Assembly (NCBI GenBank): GCA_030744755.1
Contig: JASLPY010000017.1
Coordinates: 1 to 64,000, forward strand
DNA: 64,000 bases
Direction: 5' to 3'
From: Kiritimatiellia bacterium
Lineage (GTDB): Bacteria > Verrucomicrobiota > Kiritimatiellia > UBA8416 > JADHWI01
Shown: positions 43,891 to 51,718 of the stretch, one piece after another
Numbering within the stretch: the stretch's first letter is position 1
Layout of the letters: each line of letters starts with the position of its first letter
Made by a program: the position numbers and the translations under genes
Notes under the pieces: model-generated
Told to the model about the DNA's origin: nothing
The model's database searches: none
What the model saw: the letters and a program-made list of their open reading frames with translations, nothing else

Positions 43891-45540
43891 ATGGATCAGC
43901 CCGTATCAAAACTAAGAACAAAGAAATCTCGAAGCCGCGAGAAGCAAGCAAACAGGGCGGCAACCAAGCCACCACTGCGCAAACATCCGGCCATCGGACT
44001 TCTCATAGCTGCATCGCTATGGCTTGCTTCGGTACTCGTTCTGGTTATTGGATACATACTGCAGAAGCAGTGGCCTGCTAATCAGCTTCTGTTGCTGGCG
44101 GGCGACAGTTCACTGCTCCTTGTAAGCCTTCTTGCCGTAGGCATTTACATGCAGATAGTACGGCCGGACATTCTCAAGCAGAATTCTCGCCTTCTTGCAT
44201 TGGCTCTTATTTGCCTAATACCACTTGTCGTTGGAAGGGGGTTGATCTATTTCGCCGAGAGTGGAGTCCTGTTACCCTTGGGAACTACGATCTTCCTACT
44301 CCCTTTTGCGCTTCCCCCGCTTCTGGCAACGATACTGTTCGGCGGAAGCCTGGGAATAGCCGTAGGAACCTGGTCAACCCTCGCATTCGCTATCATGTCG
44401 GGGCGAAGTTTCACGGTCGTGATGGCCGGTGTCATAACCACGGTTGTGACTTCGAGTATCGCACGGAACGTCCGAACCCGGTCGAAAGTGGTGAGAAAGG
44501 GCATGATAATCGGTGTGGCGCAGATTGCATGTGTGTTTGCGGCGACTGCACTGAAGGAGATGCCTCCGGATATTACAGTGGTCATTCACCAGGCCGGGGC
44601 ATGCGTTTTGAGCGGTGTACTCTCGGCCATTGCAGCATTATTGATCCTGCCGGCATTCGAAGCCATGTTCCACATCACCACGGATATAACCCTTCTTGAA
44701 CTGTCCGATCTCGGACATCCGCTCTTACAGCGTCTGGCCATTGAAGCTCCCGGCACGTACCACCACAGCCTTGTCGTCTCCAACCTGGCCCGTGCGGCCG
44801 CGGACGCGATAGGAGCAAACTCACTTCTGGCCCGCGTTTGTTCCTATTTCCACGATATTGGCAAACTTACCAAGCCGGAGTTCTTTGCCGAGAACCAGAT
44901 ACGCCGCATTAACCCGCACGACGATCTGCCACCCAGCATGAGTACCCTCATTATCACAGCCCACGTGAAGGAAGGACTCAGCCTCGCGGTATTACACAAG
45001 CTCCCTGAACCAGTGGTAAAGGTGATCCGGGAGCACCACGGGACGTCCCTGTTGTCATGTTTCCACCACAAGGCCAAGTCACAGCTTGAGTTCGAGCTGG
45101 ACCAGGGACAGTCAGGATCGGGCGTCAGTCCGCAGAAGCTGAACGAGGGGGATTTCAGGTACACCGGCCCGCGTCCCACTTCCAGAGAATCGGCAATCAT
45201 CTGTATTGCCGATGCCGTGGAAGCTGCGTCCAGGTCCCTTGACAAGGTCACTCCGGCAAATATCCGGGGCATGGTGGATGACATTGTTCTCCAGCGAATA
45301 GAGGACGGCCAGCTAGACGGGAGTTCTATCACCTTCTCGGAGCTGGTCGAAGTGAAGAAGGCATTGACGTTCACACTAACCAACATGCTCCACGGAAGAG
45401 TACCCTACCCCACGAACAATGAGAATTCAGGTAACGAACAATCAAAAGACAGCTCATCCAAGGATACAGTCGATCAGAAAACTGACGGAGTACCTGATAA
45501 ACACCGCCAGCAACCTGCTCCCCAACAGGCAGTGGGGTGA
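43891..45540 (+). CDS. Membrane HD-domain phosphodiesterase, PgpH/YqfF-like, short form
   Basis: A 549-residue protein with about seven to eight membrane helices (residues about 30-255) and a cytoplasmic HD domain. Its HD motif is SYFHDIGKLTKPEFFAENQ (near 319-337), with upstream YHHSLVVSNLA and downstream EHHGTSLL. The helices, the ITTDITLLELSDLGHPLLQRL linker and the HD domain match the 7TMR-HD family, whose PgpH member degrades c-di-AMP. The usual extracellular 7TMR-HDED domain before the helices is missing. The C-terminal 40 residues are low complexity (NENSGNEQSKDSSSKD) and are encoded across the start of ybeY. Confidence 0.88.
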   Translation: MDQPVSKLRTKKSRSREKQANRAATKPPLRKHPAIGLLIAASLWLASVLVLVIGYILQKQWPANQLLLLAGDSSLLLVSLLAVGIYMQIVRPDILKQNSRLLALALICLIPLVVGRGLIYFAESGVLLPLGTTIFLLPFALPPLLATILFGGSLGIAVGTWSTLAFAIMSGRSFTVVMAGVITTVVTSSIARNVRTRSKVVRKGMIIGVAQIACVFAATALKEMPPDITVVIHQAGACVLSGVLSAIAALLILPAFEAMFHITTDITLLELSDLGHPLLQRLAIEAPGTYHHSLVVSNLARAAADAIGANSLLARVCSYFHDIGKLTKPEFFAENQIRRINPHDDLPPSMSTLIITAHVKEGLSLAVLHKLPEPVVKVIREHHGTSLLSCFHHKAKSQLEFELDQGQSGSGVSPQKLNEGDFRYTGPRPTSRESAIICIADAVEAASRSLDKVTPANIRGMVDDIVLQRIEDGQLDGSSITFSELVEVKKALTFTLTNMLHGRVPYPTNNENSGNEQSKDSSSKDTVDQKTDGVPDKHRQQPAPQQAVG

Positions 45541-45907
45541 CATCAGTATTGTCCTCGTAGACAATGCGGGTATGGAGCCATTCAACCGGAAGCTGTTCGA
45601 AAAGACCGGTACAACTGACGTAGTCAGCCTGTGCTACGAACCAGTACCGGGTGAGAACGCTGCCTGGGCAGGAGACATTGTTGTGAATGTGGAGTTGGCC
45701 GTCGAGATGGGAAGGAAACTGGTGCGTCCGGGAGTCTCCTGGGGGCCTGAACGCGAGTTGGCTTTGTACATTGCCCACGGATGCGACCACTTTATGGGTG
45801 AAGACGATGCAGATGAAAAGGGACGGGCGAGAATGCGACGGCGAGAACTGCGGTGGGTTGACGGGGCAGGCAAGGAGGGCCTGCTTGACGAGTTGTTGAT
45901 TCGTTAA
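45419..45907 (+). CDS. ybeY: Endoribonuclease YbeY
   Basis: A 162-residue metallo-RNase acting in rRNA maturation. The ATG at 45419 gives the normal N-terminus (MRIQVTNNQK), then DISIVLVDNAGM, TTDVVSLCYEP and GDIVVNVELA, all in family order. The metal site reads IAHGCDHFMGEDDAD. The first two His are present, while the third (usual GYDH) is replaced by Asp, as in some other phyla. The gene overlaps the previous one by 122 bp in another frame. YbeY next to a 7TM-HD gene is a common bacterial pairing, which supports both calls. Confidence 0.88.
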   Translation: MRIQVTNNQKTAHPRIQSIRKLTEYLINTASNLLPNRQWGDISIVLVDNAGMEPFNRKLFEKTGTTDVVSLCYEPVPGENAAWAGDIVVNVELAVEMGRKLVRPGVSWGPERELALYIAHGCDHFMGEDDADEKGRARMRRRELRWVDGAGKEGLLDELLIR

Positions 45908-45940
45908 TTGACACATTGCAGTAACGGACCTGGAAAGGAA

Positions 45941-46025
45941 TTGTCATCCTGAGCGAAGCGGAGCGGAGCCCAAGGATCTCATCCACCGGACGACACATTA
46001 GATCCCTCGGCGGGCTCGGGATGAC
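45941..46025. repeat. Palindromic GTCATCCTGAGC repeat element
   Basis: Ends TGTCATCCTGAGC (45941-45953) and GCTCGGGATGACA (46013-46025) are inverted with one mismatch. AAGGATCT and AGATCCCT form an inner pair. This long palindrome resembles intergenic elements widespread in several bacterial phyla. It fills most of the ybeY-mgtE gap. Confidence 0.7.
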
Positions 46026-46126
46026 AGTATCGAAGCGGTTACTGTAGAGAAGTCACTATGACGAAACACGTTTCACCCCTACGGGGGCCTTTTGAAACAG
46101 ACTCCATCTAGAACGGGCGCATAGGT

Positions 46127-47512
46127 ATGCCGAAAACTGATTCATTAGATATCGATATTCTTGACTTGATCAGGGAAGAGGCCTGGAGCGAGGTATCTGA
46201 AATATTCAGGCGTATCCATCCAGTGGATATCGCTGAGATAATGGACAGGGCTCCACGCGAAGACATAAACCAGCTTTTCTCGCTCGTCGATGACGATGCA
46301 AAACCGGACGTCCTTGCCGAGCTCGAAGCCGTAGCAGGCTCGGAGGTGCTCGACTCTCTCACGGACCTGGAGATCTCGGACATCGTCGAAGAAATGGCCC
46401 CGGACGATGCCGCCGACGTGCTGGGTGATCTCTCGGAAGAGCGTTCGGAACACGTACTGGGCCTCATGGAGAAAGAGGAATCTGACGAGGTCCGAAAGCT
46501 CCTTGAGTACGGCGAGGAGACCGCCGGCGGCATCATGACGCCCGACGTGGTAGCCATGCAGGGGGATCAGACAGTGGAAGAGGCGTTACAGGCTATTGCT
46601 TACCTGGATACCAAGGAACGATTCTTCTATGCATACATCGTAGATGCTGCCGGTGTACTCCTGGGCGAAGCTGATGTGTGGGAGCTTCTGCGCGAAAGGG
46701 AACGCAACAGGCCACTCAAGGACGTAGTACATGAGAAGTTCCACTCTGCATCTGTGGACATGGACCAGGAAGAAGTGGCCCAACTGATGAACAAGTACGA
46801 TTTGACGGCTGTACCCGTTGTGGATGCCGACGGCGTGCTCGTTGGGCGAGTCACGGCGGATGACGTTATTGATGTAATGGAAGAAGAAGCCTCCGAGGAC
46901 CTCTTCCGGCTCGCGGGATCCGACGATGCTGAACTTGAGACCCGCTCGCCCTTAAAGAGCTGTATGGTGAGACTTCCGTGGCTACTGATGACTCTACTGG
47001 GTGGGTCGATAACCAGCCTGATTCTCAGGAGTTTCCTGTCTCGTATTTCTGATGTCCTGATTCTCGCGGCCTTTGCACCCATAGTCCTTGCAATGGGGGG
47101 CAACACCGGAATTCAGTCGTCGGTGCTGCTGGTACGCAGCATTGCACTTGGGAACCTGAAGGGCCGAAGTGTCTTCAAGTTGCTGCTTCGCGAAATCGCA
47201 ACCGGCGCCATTATGGGAGTTGTTTGCGGGTTGATCATAGGAGTATGGGCGCACATTCTTATCGCACAGTCACCTGAGCAGGCTGTCCTGCCTACCTTCT
47301 ACCTGGCCGGGGCCGTATCGCTGGCACTGTTCTCTGCAATGGCATTTGCCGCAGTATTCGGTGCACTTGTTCCCATTCTGTTAGACAGGGTCGACATCGA
47401 TCCCGCGGTTGCGGCGGGCCCGTTTATAACTATCACCAACGACATATCCGCGCTTCTTATCTACTTTGGTGTTACCATCCTTCTGCTAGACAACTTTGCC
47501 GGTGCAGTATGA
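46127..47512 (+). CDS. mgtE: Magnesium transporter MgtE
   Basis: A 461-residue Mg2+ channel. The cytoplasmic N-domain (about 20-125; HPVDIAEIMDRAP, EMAPDDAADVLGDLSEE) and two CBS domains (about 128-255; ETAGGIMTPDVV, LTAVPVVDADGVLVGRVTADDVIDV) sense Mg2+. Five membrane helices follow (about 285-460), including the selectivity-region GGNTGIQSSVLLVR. Length is normal. Its stop overlaps the recO start (ATGA). The upstream gap carries a palindromic repeat, not a recognisable M-box. Confidence 0.95.
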   Translation: MPKTDSLDIDILDLIREEAWSEVSEIFRRIHPVDIAEIMDRAPREDINQLFSLVDDDAKPDVLAELEAVAGSEVLDSLTDLEISDIVEEMAPDDAADVLGDLSEERSEHVLGLMEKEESDEVRKLLEYGEETAGGIMTPDVVAMQGDQTVEEALQAIAYLDTKERFFYAYIVDAAGVLLGEADVWELLRERERNRPLKDVVHEKFHSASVDMDQEEVAQLMNKYDLTAVPVVDADGVLVGRVTADDVIDVMEEEASEDLFRLAGSDDAELETRSPLKSCMVRLPWLLMTLLGGSITSLILRSFLSRISDVLILAAFAPIVLAMGGNTGIQSSVLLVRSIALGNLKGRSVFKLLLREIATGAIMGVVCGLIIGVWAHILIAQSPEQAVLPTFYLAGAVSLALFSAMAFAAVFGALVPILLDRVDIDPAVAAGPFITITNDISALLIYFGVTILLLDNFAGAV

Positions 47513-48291
47513 TCGAGAAGACGGAGGCCGTTACGCTGAGAGTCGTACCGTTCTCTGAGACGTCGCACATGGTGACGTGGCTCACACCCGGTTACGGAAA
47601 GCTCACAACGGTCATAAAGGGCGCAATGAGACCCAAAAGTCCCTTCCTTGGCCAATATGACCTGTTCTACACCTGCGAACTTCTGTTCTATATCCGTTCG
47701 CGGGGAGGAGTACATATCGCAAGGGAATGTGCGCCTATTCTGCCCCGCAAATCGATCCGCACCTTCTGGCGGTCTTCGGTATGCGCATCCTACCTGTGTG
47801 ATCTGCTCGCCCGCGTCAGCCTCGAGCATGCCGAGCAGACCGATGTATACATGCTCGCAACCGACACACTGAACTTCCTCGCACAGAGACAACCACGCGA
47901 AGCACTGGTTTTCTGGTTCGAGCTTCGTCTCCTGCAGGCAATAGGACTCTCTCCGCGACTGGACAGCTGCACAGTGTGCCGGACAAATGTCCCTCAAACG
48001 GAGACCGTACCGTTCTCTCACCAGAATGGCGGCATCGTCTGTGGATCCTGCCGCTCACGCTCCAACACCAGCGCTACCATCCTGACACCGGATGTCAGGG
48101 CTACTCTGAATGCCTGGAGCAGGGCTCCCTCTCCACGGATTGCGCACAACACCCTGTGCAGCCCACAACAGCACTTTGCTCTCTGCGAGCTTTTCGATAT
48201 CATGTTTGACCATCTTGGCGGCAGCAACACTGCCCATCGACAAGTGCTTCTCGATACTCTATCATTCGATCTTGGAAGGAGCACTCCGTAG
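47509..48291 (+). CDS. recO: DNA repair protein RecO
   Basis: A 260-residue recombination mediator working with RecF/RecR to load RecA. The N-terminal OB-fold starts EAVTLRVVPFSETSHMVTWLTPGYGKLTTVIKGAMRPKS. A zinc finger is visible in CTVCRTNVPQ...GGIVCGSC (about residues 157-185). It overlaps mgtE by 4 bp. Confidence 0.93.
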   Translation: MIEKTEAVTLRVVPFSETSHMVTWLTPGYGKLTTVIKGAMRPKSPFLGQYDLFYTCELLFYIRSRGGVHIARECAPILPRKSIRTFWRSSVCASYLCDLLARVSLEHAEQTDVYMLATDTLNFLAQRQPREALVFWFELRLLQAIGLSPRLDSCTVCRTNVPQTETVPFSHQNGGIVCGSCRSRSNTSATILTPDVRATLNAWSRAPSPRIAHNTLCSPQQHFALCELFDIMFDHLGGSNTAHRQVLLDTLSFDLGRSTP

Positions 48292-48366
48292 GGGTGCATT
48301 GGGAGGGGCAGCGCCTGCCCGGCACCGTGATTGCTCTGGTGCTGCGGCCTCGCTGCCCGCGGACCC

Positions 48367-48386
48367 CGAGGCCGGCGTCCCTCCCG
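48367..48386. repeat. Interspersed GAGGCCGGCGTCCCTCC repeat, copy 1
   Basis: Twenty bases here are identical to 59794-59813. Both lie in intergenic DNA near other GC-rich palindromic fragments. The function is unknown. Confidence 0.6.
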
Positions 48387-48451
48387 TAAGAGCATAGCGG
48401 CATAGCAAGGGACTTGATCCCGCCCAGAGATATGGGCTTTTGGGGAACATA

Positions 48452-49480
48452 ATGAAAGATATACGCATCATCTTCCTTACAACCTGCCTTCTAATCTCCG
48501 CCGGTTGCGGGGACAAGAAAGCAGAATCCGGCGGCGGTGCTGACGGTCGTGAGATGAAAGTGGCGATACCAGACGACCCCTCGGCTGTTATCATAAACGT
48601 GAACGGAAACGAGCTCACGGTCAGCCAGGCTCTGGCTCGTGCCGACCAGCGATTAACATCGCTACATGGAGAACTCTCCAACGCGGAACGGAAAAGGCAG
48701 CGGCCGGAACTGCTCAACAAGGTGCTCAACCAGTTTGTGATGCGTACACTGCTCCTCGAAGAGGCCGAACGAGTTGGTATCACGGTGAGCCGCGAAGAGA
48801 CATCAGACGAGTTTGCCCGGCTTGACAAATCACTACGTCGCATTGGCAAAGGCATCGATGAAGTGATGGCGCACAGTTCGCAAGGTGAGGAAAGCATGCG
48901 CGAAGAGATCGTTACTCGTCTTAAGGTCCGAAAGCTTCTGACCCAGCAACGGCCGGACGCCCCGCCAACCGAGAGAGACATTCAAGCATTCAAACGCGAC
49001 AACCAGAATGGTGTACCGATGCCTGAGAGCGTCTCTGCACGGCACATACTTATGAGGGTTGGTAAAGACGATTCCGAGGCCATTCACGAGGAGAAACGAC
49101 AGAAACTGGAGCACGTCCGCCGGCAGCTTATTGCTGGAGCCGATTTCGTCCAGATGGCGTCTGAATTCTCCGATTGCCCAACAAAAGCAAAGGGAGGTCA
49201 GCTTGGCAGTCTCCCCCGTGGCTTTATGCCGCTCGCTTTCGACATTGCCGCCTTCTCTCAGGAGATCGGTGCTGTTGGAAACATCGTCCGCTCGACGGCG
49301 GGATATCACCTTATAGTCGTCGACAGACGAGATCCGCCCAGACTAGTGCATCCTGACAGACTCCCGGAAACGCATCTTAATGCAGCCGTGAAGGCCTACC
49401 TGAACAGGAAAGCCAAAGACGAATTGCTTATCCGCCTGCAAGAACAAGCGACAATCACCTACGCAGAAGACGTCCAGTGA
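48452..49480 (+). CDS. Lipoprotein peptidyl-prolyl isomerase, parvulin (SurA/PpiC-like)
   Basis: A 342-residue exported chaperone/isomerase. The ATG at 48452 has GGGGA upstream and is followed by a short signal with lipobox LISAGC (Cys near residue 19). An N-terminal SurA-like helical domain (VLNQFVMRTLLLEEAERVGI) precedes one PPIC domain (about 190-300; SARHILMRV, FVQMASEFSDCPTKAKGGQLG, AFSQEIGAVGNIVRSTAGYHLIVV). It probably helps outer-membrane or secreted proteins fold. It is the last gene of the plus-strand run from the HD gene. Confidence 0.9.
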   Translation: MKDIRIIFLTTCLLISAGCGDKKAESGGGADGREMKVAIPDDPSAVIINVNGNELTVSQALARADQRLTSLHGELSNAERKRQRPELLNKVLNQFVMRTLLLEEAERVGITVSREETSDEFARLDKSLRRIGKGIDEVMAHSSQGEESMREEIVTRLKVRKLLTQQRPDAPPTERDIQAFKRDNQNGVPMPESVSARHILMRVGKDDSEAIHEEKRQKLEHVRRQLIAGADFVQMASEFSDCPTKAKGGQLGSLPRGFMPLAFDIAAFSQEIGAVGNIVRSTAGYHLIVVDRRDPPRLVHPDRLPETHLNAAVKAYLNRKAKDELLIRLQEQATITYAEDVQ

Positions 49481-49869
49481 GTTCCGAGAACGTCTGACTC
49501 CCACCCCTTGGGTGATTCCCCTGGACTTCGCAAGGGGCAGATGTGAATGACGGAGATCGGAACTCCTGGCGAGTTCCGCTACGGGAAGAGATGAAATGTA
49601 GCGGATGTCGCAAAGACTTCCGACGGGGTAACGGGAGTGCGGCTGTTCCTACTGCTCTCTCTAGGTTAAGTCAACATGCATCTCTCTTCTACCCGCAGAG
49701 AAATCCGTTTGGACGCCTACGTGGCTGAGAAGTGTCGTTAATGCCACATTCTGAATTCTAATGAATCCAGCTACGGGAAAGGGGATTGGTGTAGCAGTCC
49801 AGTGCCAGAGACCACAAAAAAGGCCCCCGTCAGGGGGCCTTCCTTTTGTTCCCGTAATGTCACACCTCT
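49481..49869. other. Gap with hairpins and interspersed repeat
   Basis: About 390 bp between convergent genes, with no supported ORF. It contains an inverted CCCCTTG/CAAGGGG pair (49504-49537), a perfect hairpin GGAACTC-CTGGC-GAGTTCC (49559-49577), the second copy of the TGAATTCTAATGAATC repeat (49752-49774) and a strong terminator (49820-49841). Confidence 0.6.
49820..49841 (-). terminator. Rho-independent terminator after the PEP-CTERM gene
   Basis: A perfect 9-bp stem, AAGGCCCCC/GGGGGCCTT, with a 4-nt loop. On the minus strand it is followed by TTTTTTG, ideal for ending the PEP-CTERM transcript 28 bp after its stop. It may also act on the plus strand (CCTTTTGTT). Confidence 0.88.
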
Positions 49870-50601
49870 CTATGCCACGTCCTTCTTCCCGCGTTCACGG
49901 CGACGGAAGGAGAAGCCCAGGGACATGAACGCGACGGACAGGACCATGTACGTTCCCGGCTCGGGAACAGTGAAGCCCTCCATGTCCGCAAACGCATACT
50001 GGCTAATACCGTATTCCTGGTTCTCTGAGATATTCTGTTCGTAAAGCAAGTTGATGCCAACGTTCACAAGATCTCCAGCGTCCAGTGAAGTCTCGAAATC
50101 TGTGCCGCCATCATCACTGTACCAGCCACTGTTTCCATATAGCGTAACCGCGTAGGTCGTCGTCCCTATGCCATCGGCAGGTGCCAGATCGTAGTACCAT
50201 GAAAAGCCGTCTGCCGTTTCAAAGTACAATGAGAGTTCGTCCGGGGCATAAGTGGCCGAACTGTTGTAAAAACTCATCAAGACGGCTTCGTAACCTAAAG
50301 CATCCACGTCAACGGTCAACTCGCTGCTGCCGCCGGTTTCGTAGATTAGGTCGTCATAGACCCCGCCAGCTGTATCGTCACCAGAGAACTCGACGCCAGA
50401 ACCCCCACCGCCCCATATGTCGGCATCTGCCGTAGGGAGCTGTGAGTCACCGGCACCAGTCTGGACTGGAGACGGTGGATTGGCCGAAGCTGCAGTCCAA
50501 TCATCCCAGTCCGATTCTGACAGAAGAATCGTCGCTGTGGATATACCTGCCATACCAACCATAAGCGCTAGTACTATCGCTGCTACACTTTTGATTTTCA
50601 T
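49870..50601 (-). CDS. PEP-CTERM sorting-domain secreted protein
   Basis: A 243-residue exported protein. It has a signal peptide (about 1-23, ending GISTA), then an acidic beta-rich body with many Asp/Gly/Tyr, and a C-terminal PEP-CTERM tail: VPEPGTYMVLSVAFMSLGFSFRRRERGKK (motif VPEP, helix, Arg cluster). Such proteins are processed by an exosortase, which is not in this window. GGAGG precedes the ATG. It lies downstream of two other secreted-protein genes on the same strand and is followed by a strong terminator. Confidence 0.9.
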   Translation of the reverse strand: MKIKSVAAIVLALMVGMAGISTATILLSESDWDDWTAASANPPSPVQTGAGDSQLPTADADIWGGGGSGVEFSGDDTAGGVYDDLIYETGGSSELTVDVDALGYEAVLMSFYNSSATYAPDELSLYFETADGFSWYYDLAPADGIGTTTYAVTLYGNSGWYSDDGGTDFETSLDAGDLVNVGINLLYEQNISENQEYGISQYAFADMEGFTVPEPGTYMVLSVAFMSLGFSFRRRERGKKDVA

Positions 50602-50637
50602 CTTTTCTGTATCCTCCCGGGCAAACGGTTAATGCTG

Positions 50638-51678
50638 TCAGTCTTTCTTAATTCTGTAAAAGAACGGACCCTCACCGTCGACTACCGCTGTATCGACGTC
50701 TTTCTGGGTCATGTAACCAGTCTCGTCAGCAACCAGACCCGACAGCGCCGAGACTGCACTGAAGGCTCCGTACATCGTTTCAGAGCGCAAAACTGAGTAT
50801 GTCTCACCCGCTACGCATACCCAGGTGATTTCAACTCCGTCTGCTACAATGGCAATGTCTTCTGCCGCAAAGATCGAATTGGCGTAATCCTCGTCGTTCT
50901 CTGCCCAGAGCTCAACATAATCGACCATTCCATCGCCATCAGCGTCCCACTGTTTCATATCACCGGTAAGGCTGTCAACACTTCCGTAACCATAACCAAA
51001 ATTGCCGATGAGGGCCTCCTCCAGTGCAGTAAGTGCGCCAGGAGGCGAAGAAATGCCGTCATCGTTAATCACGACTGCGTCAGATACCGTGTACGCTTGG
51101 GCTACCAGGATACCAATTCCGTCAGGGTCGCCCGGGGTGAGCCTTATCATAACCGACTGGATGTCCTGGAGATCCTCGGCAAACATCGCATCCTTGTTGC
51201 CCGGCCATTCCGTGGTCCATCCGGCGTCGAGGGTCAGTGGCAGATCGATAGTAACCACTTCGCCGGGAGTCCGGGAAACGGCAAAATCGACACGCCATTC
51301 TCTGTGATCGGCTGAGTTGTAATTCAGGAGCACGCGTGCCACATTGGGGGCACTTCCGTCACCCGATATCTTGAACTGGAGCGTGTTGATCGCGGCAGCG
51401 ATGAGATCGCCCGTGAAGGGGCTGTCGGGTATGTCTTGATCCACAACAACCATGGCACGTACCGCGCCGGAGGGTGGAAACGATCCCGCGCCAAAGGCTA
51501 CAGTCAAACCGTTATCACCAGACGCGGTATAGGTTACGGAGGCACCTACATCACGAGTATCTCCGCCGTCCATGGCGTCAGCGGCTCCAATTGGGAGCTG
51601 CTCCGCGACAGCGCTGAAGGCCAGAGCCACTACAAGAGTGAGTACTGAGACCGTTCCGATTCTTGTCATCTTTTTCAT
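50638..51678 (-). CDS. Secreted protein with a Ca-binding-like C-terminal loop
   Basis: A 346-residue exported protein of no recognised family. It has a signal peptide (about 1-25, FSAVA), then a beta-rich region near 30-210 resembling a carbohydrate-binding or lectin-like sandwich only in a general way. An acidic loop, WDADGDGMVDYVELW (near 242-256), is similar to dockerin/EF-type Ca2+ sites. The end, YSVLRSETMYGAF...FFYRIKKD, resembles short C-terminal domains of PVC secreted proteins. It sits between two other secreted-protein genes. Confidence 0.85.
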   Translation of the reverse strand: MKKMTRIGTVSVLTLVVALAFSAVAEQLPIGAADAMDGGDTRDVGASVTYTASGDNGLTVAFGAGSFPPSGAVRAMVVVDQDIPDSPFTGDLIAAAINTLQFKISGDGSAPNVARVLLNYNSADHREWRVDFAVSRTPGEVVTIDLPLTLDAGWTTEWPGNKDAMFAEDLQDIQSVMIRLTPGDPDGIGILVAQAYTVSDAVVINDDGISSPPGALTALEEALIGNFGYGYGSVDSLTGDMKQWDADGDGMVDYVELWAENDEDYANSIFAAEDIAIVADGVEITWVCVAGETYSVLRSETMYGAFSAVSALSGLVADETGYMTQKDVDTAVVDGEGPFFYRIKKD

Positions 51679-51718
51679 ACAAACGCCCTCTTGTTTAACA
51701 GTTCGGTTAACAGATTTT

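Noticed and set aside
49559-49577. Perfect hairpin GGAACTC-GAGTTCC as terminator of the parvulin gene
   Set aside because: No T-run follows and it lies nearly 80 bp past the stop; more likely part of a repeat.
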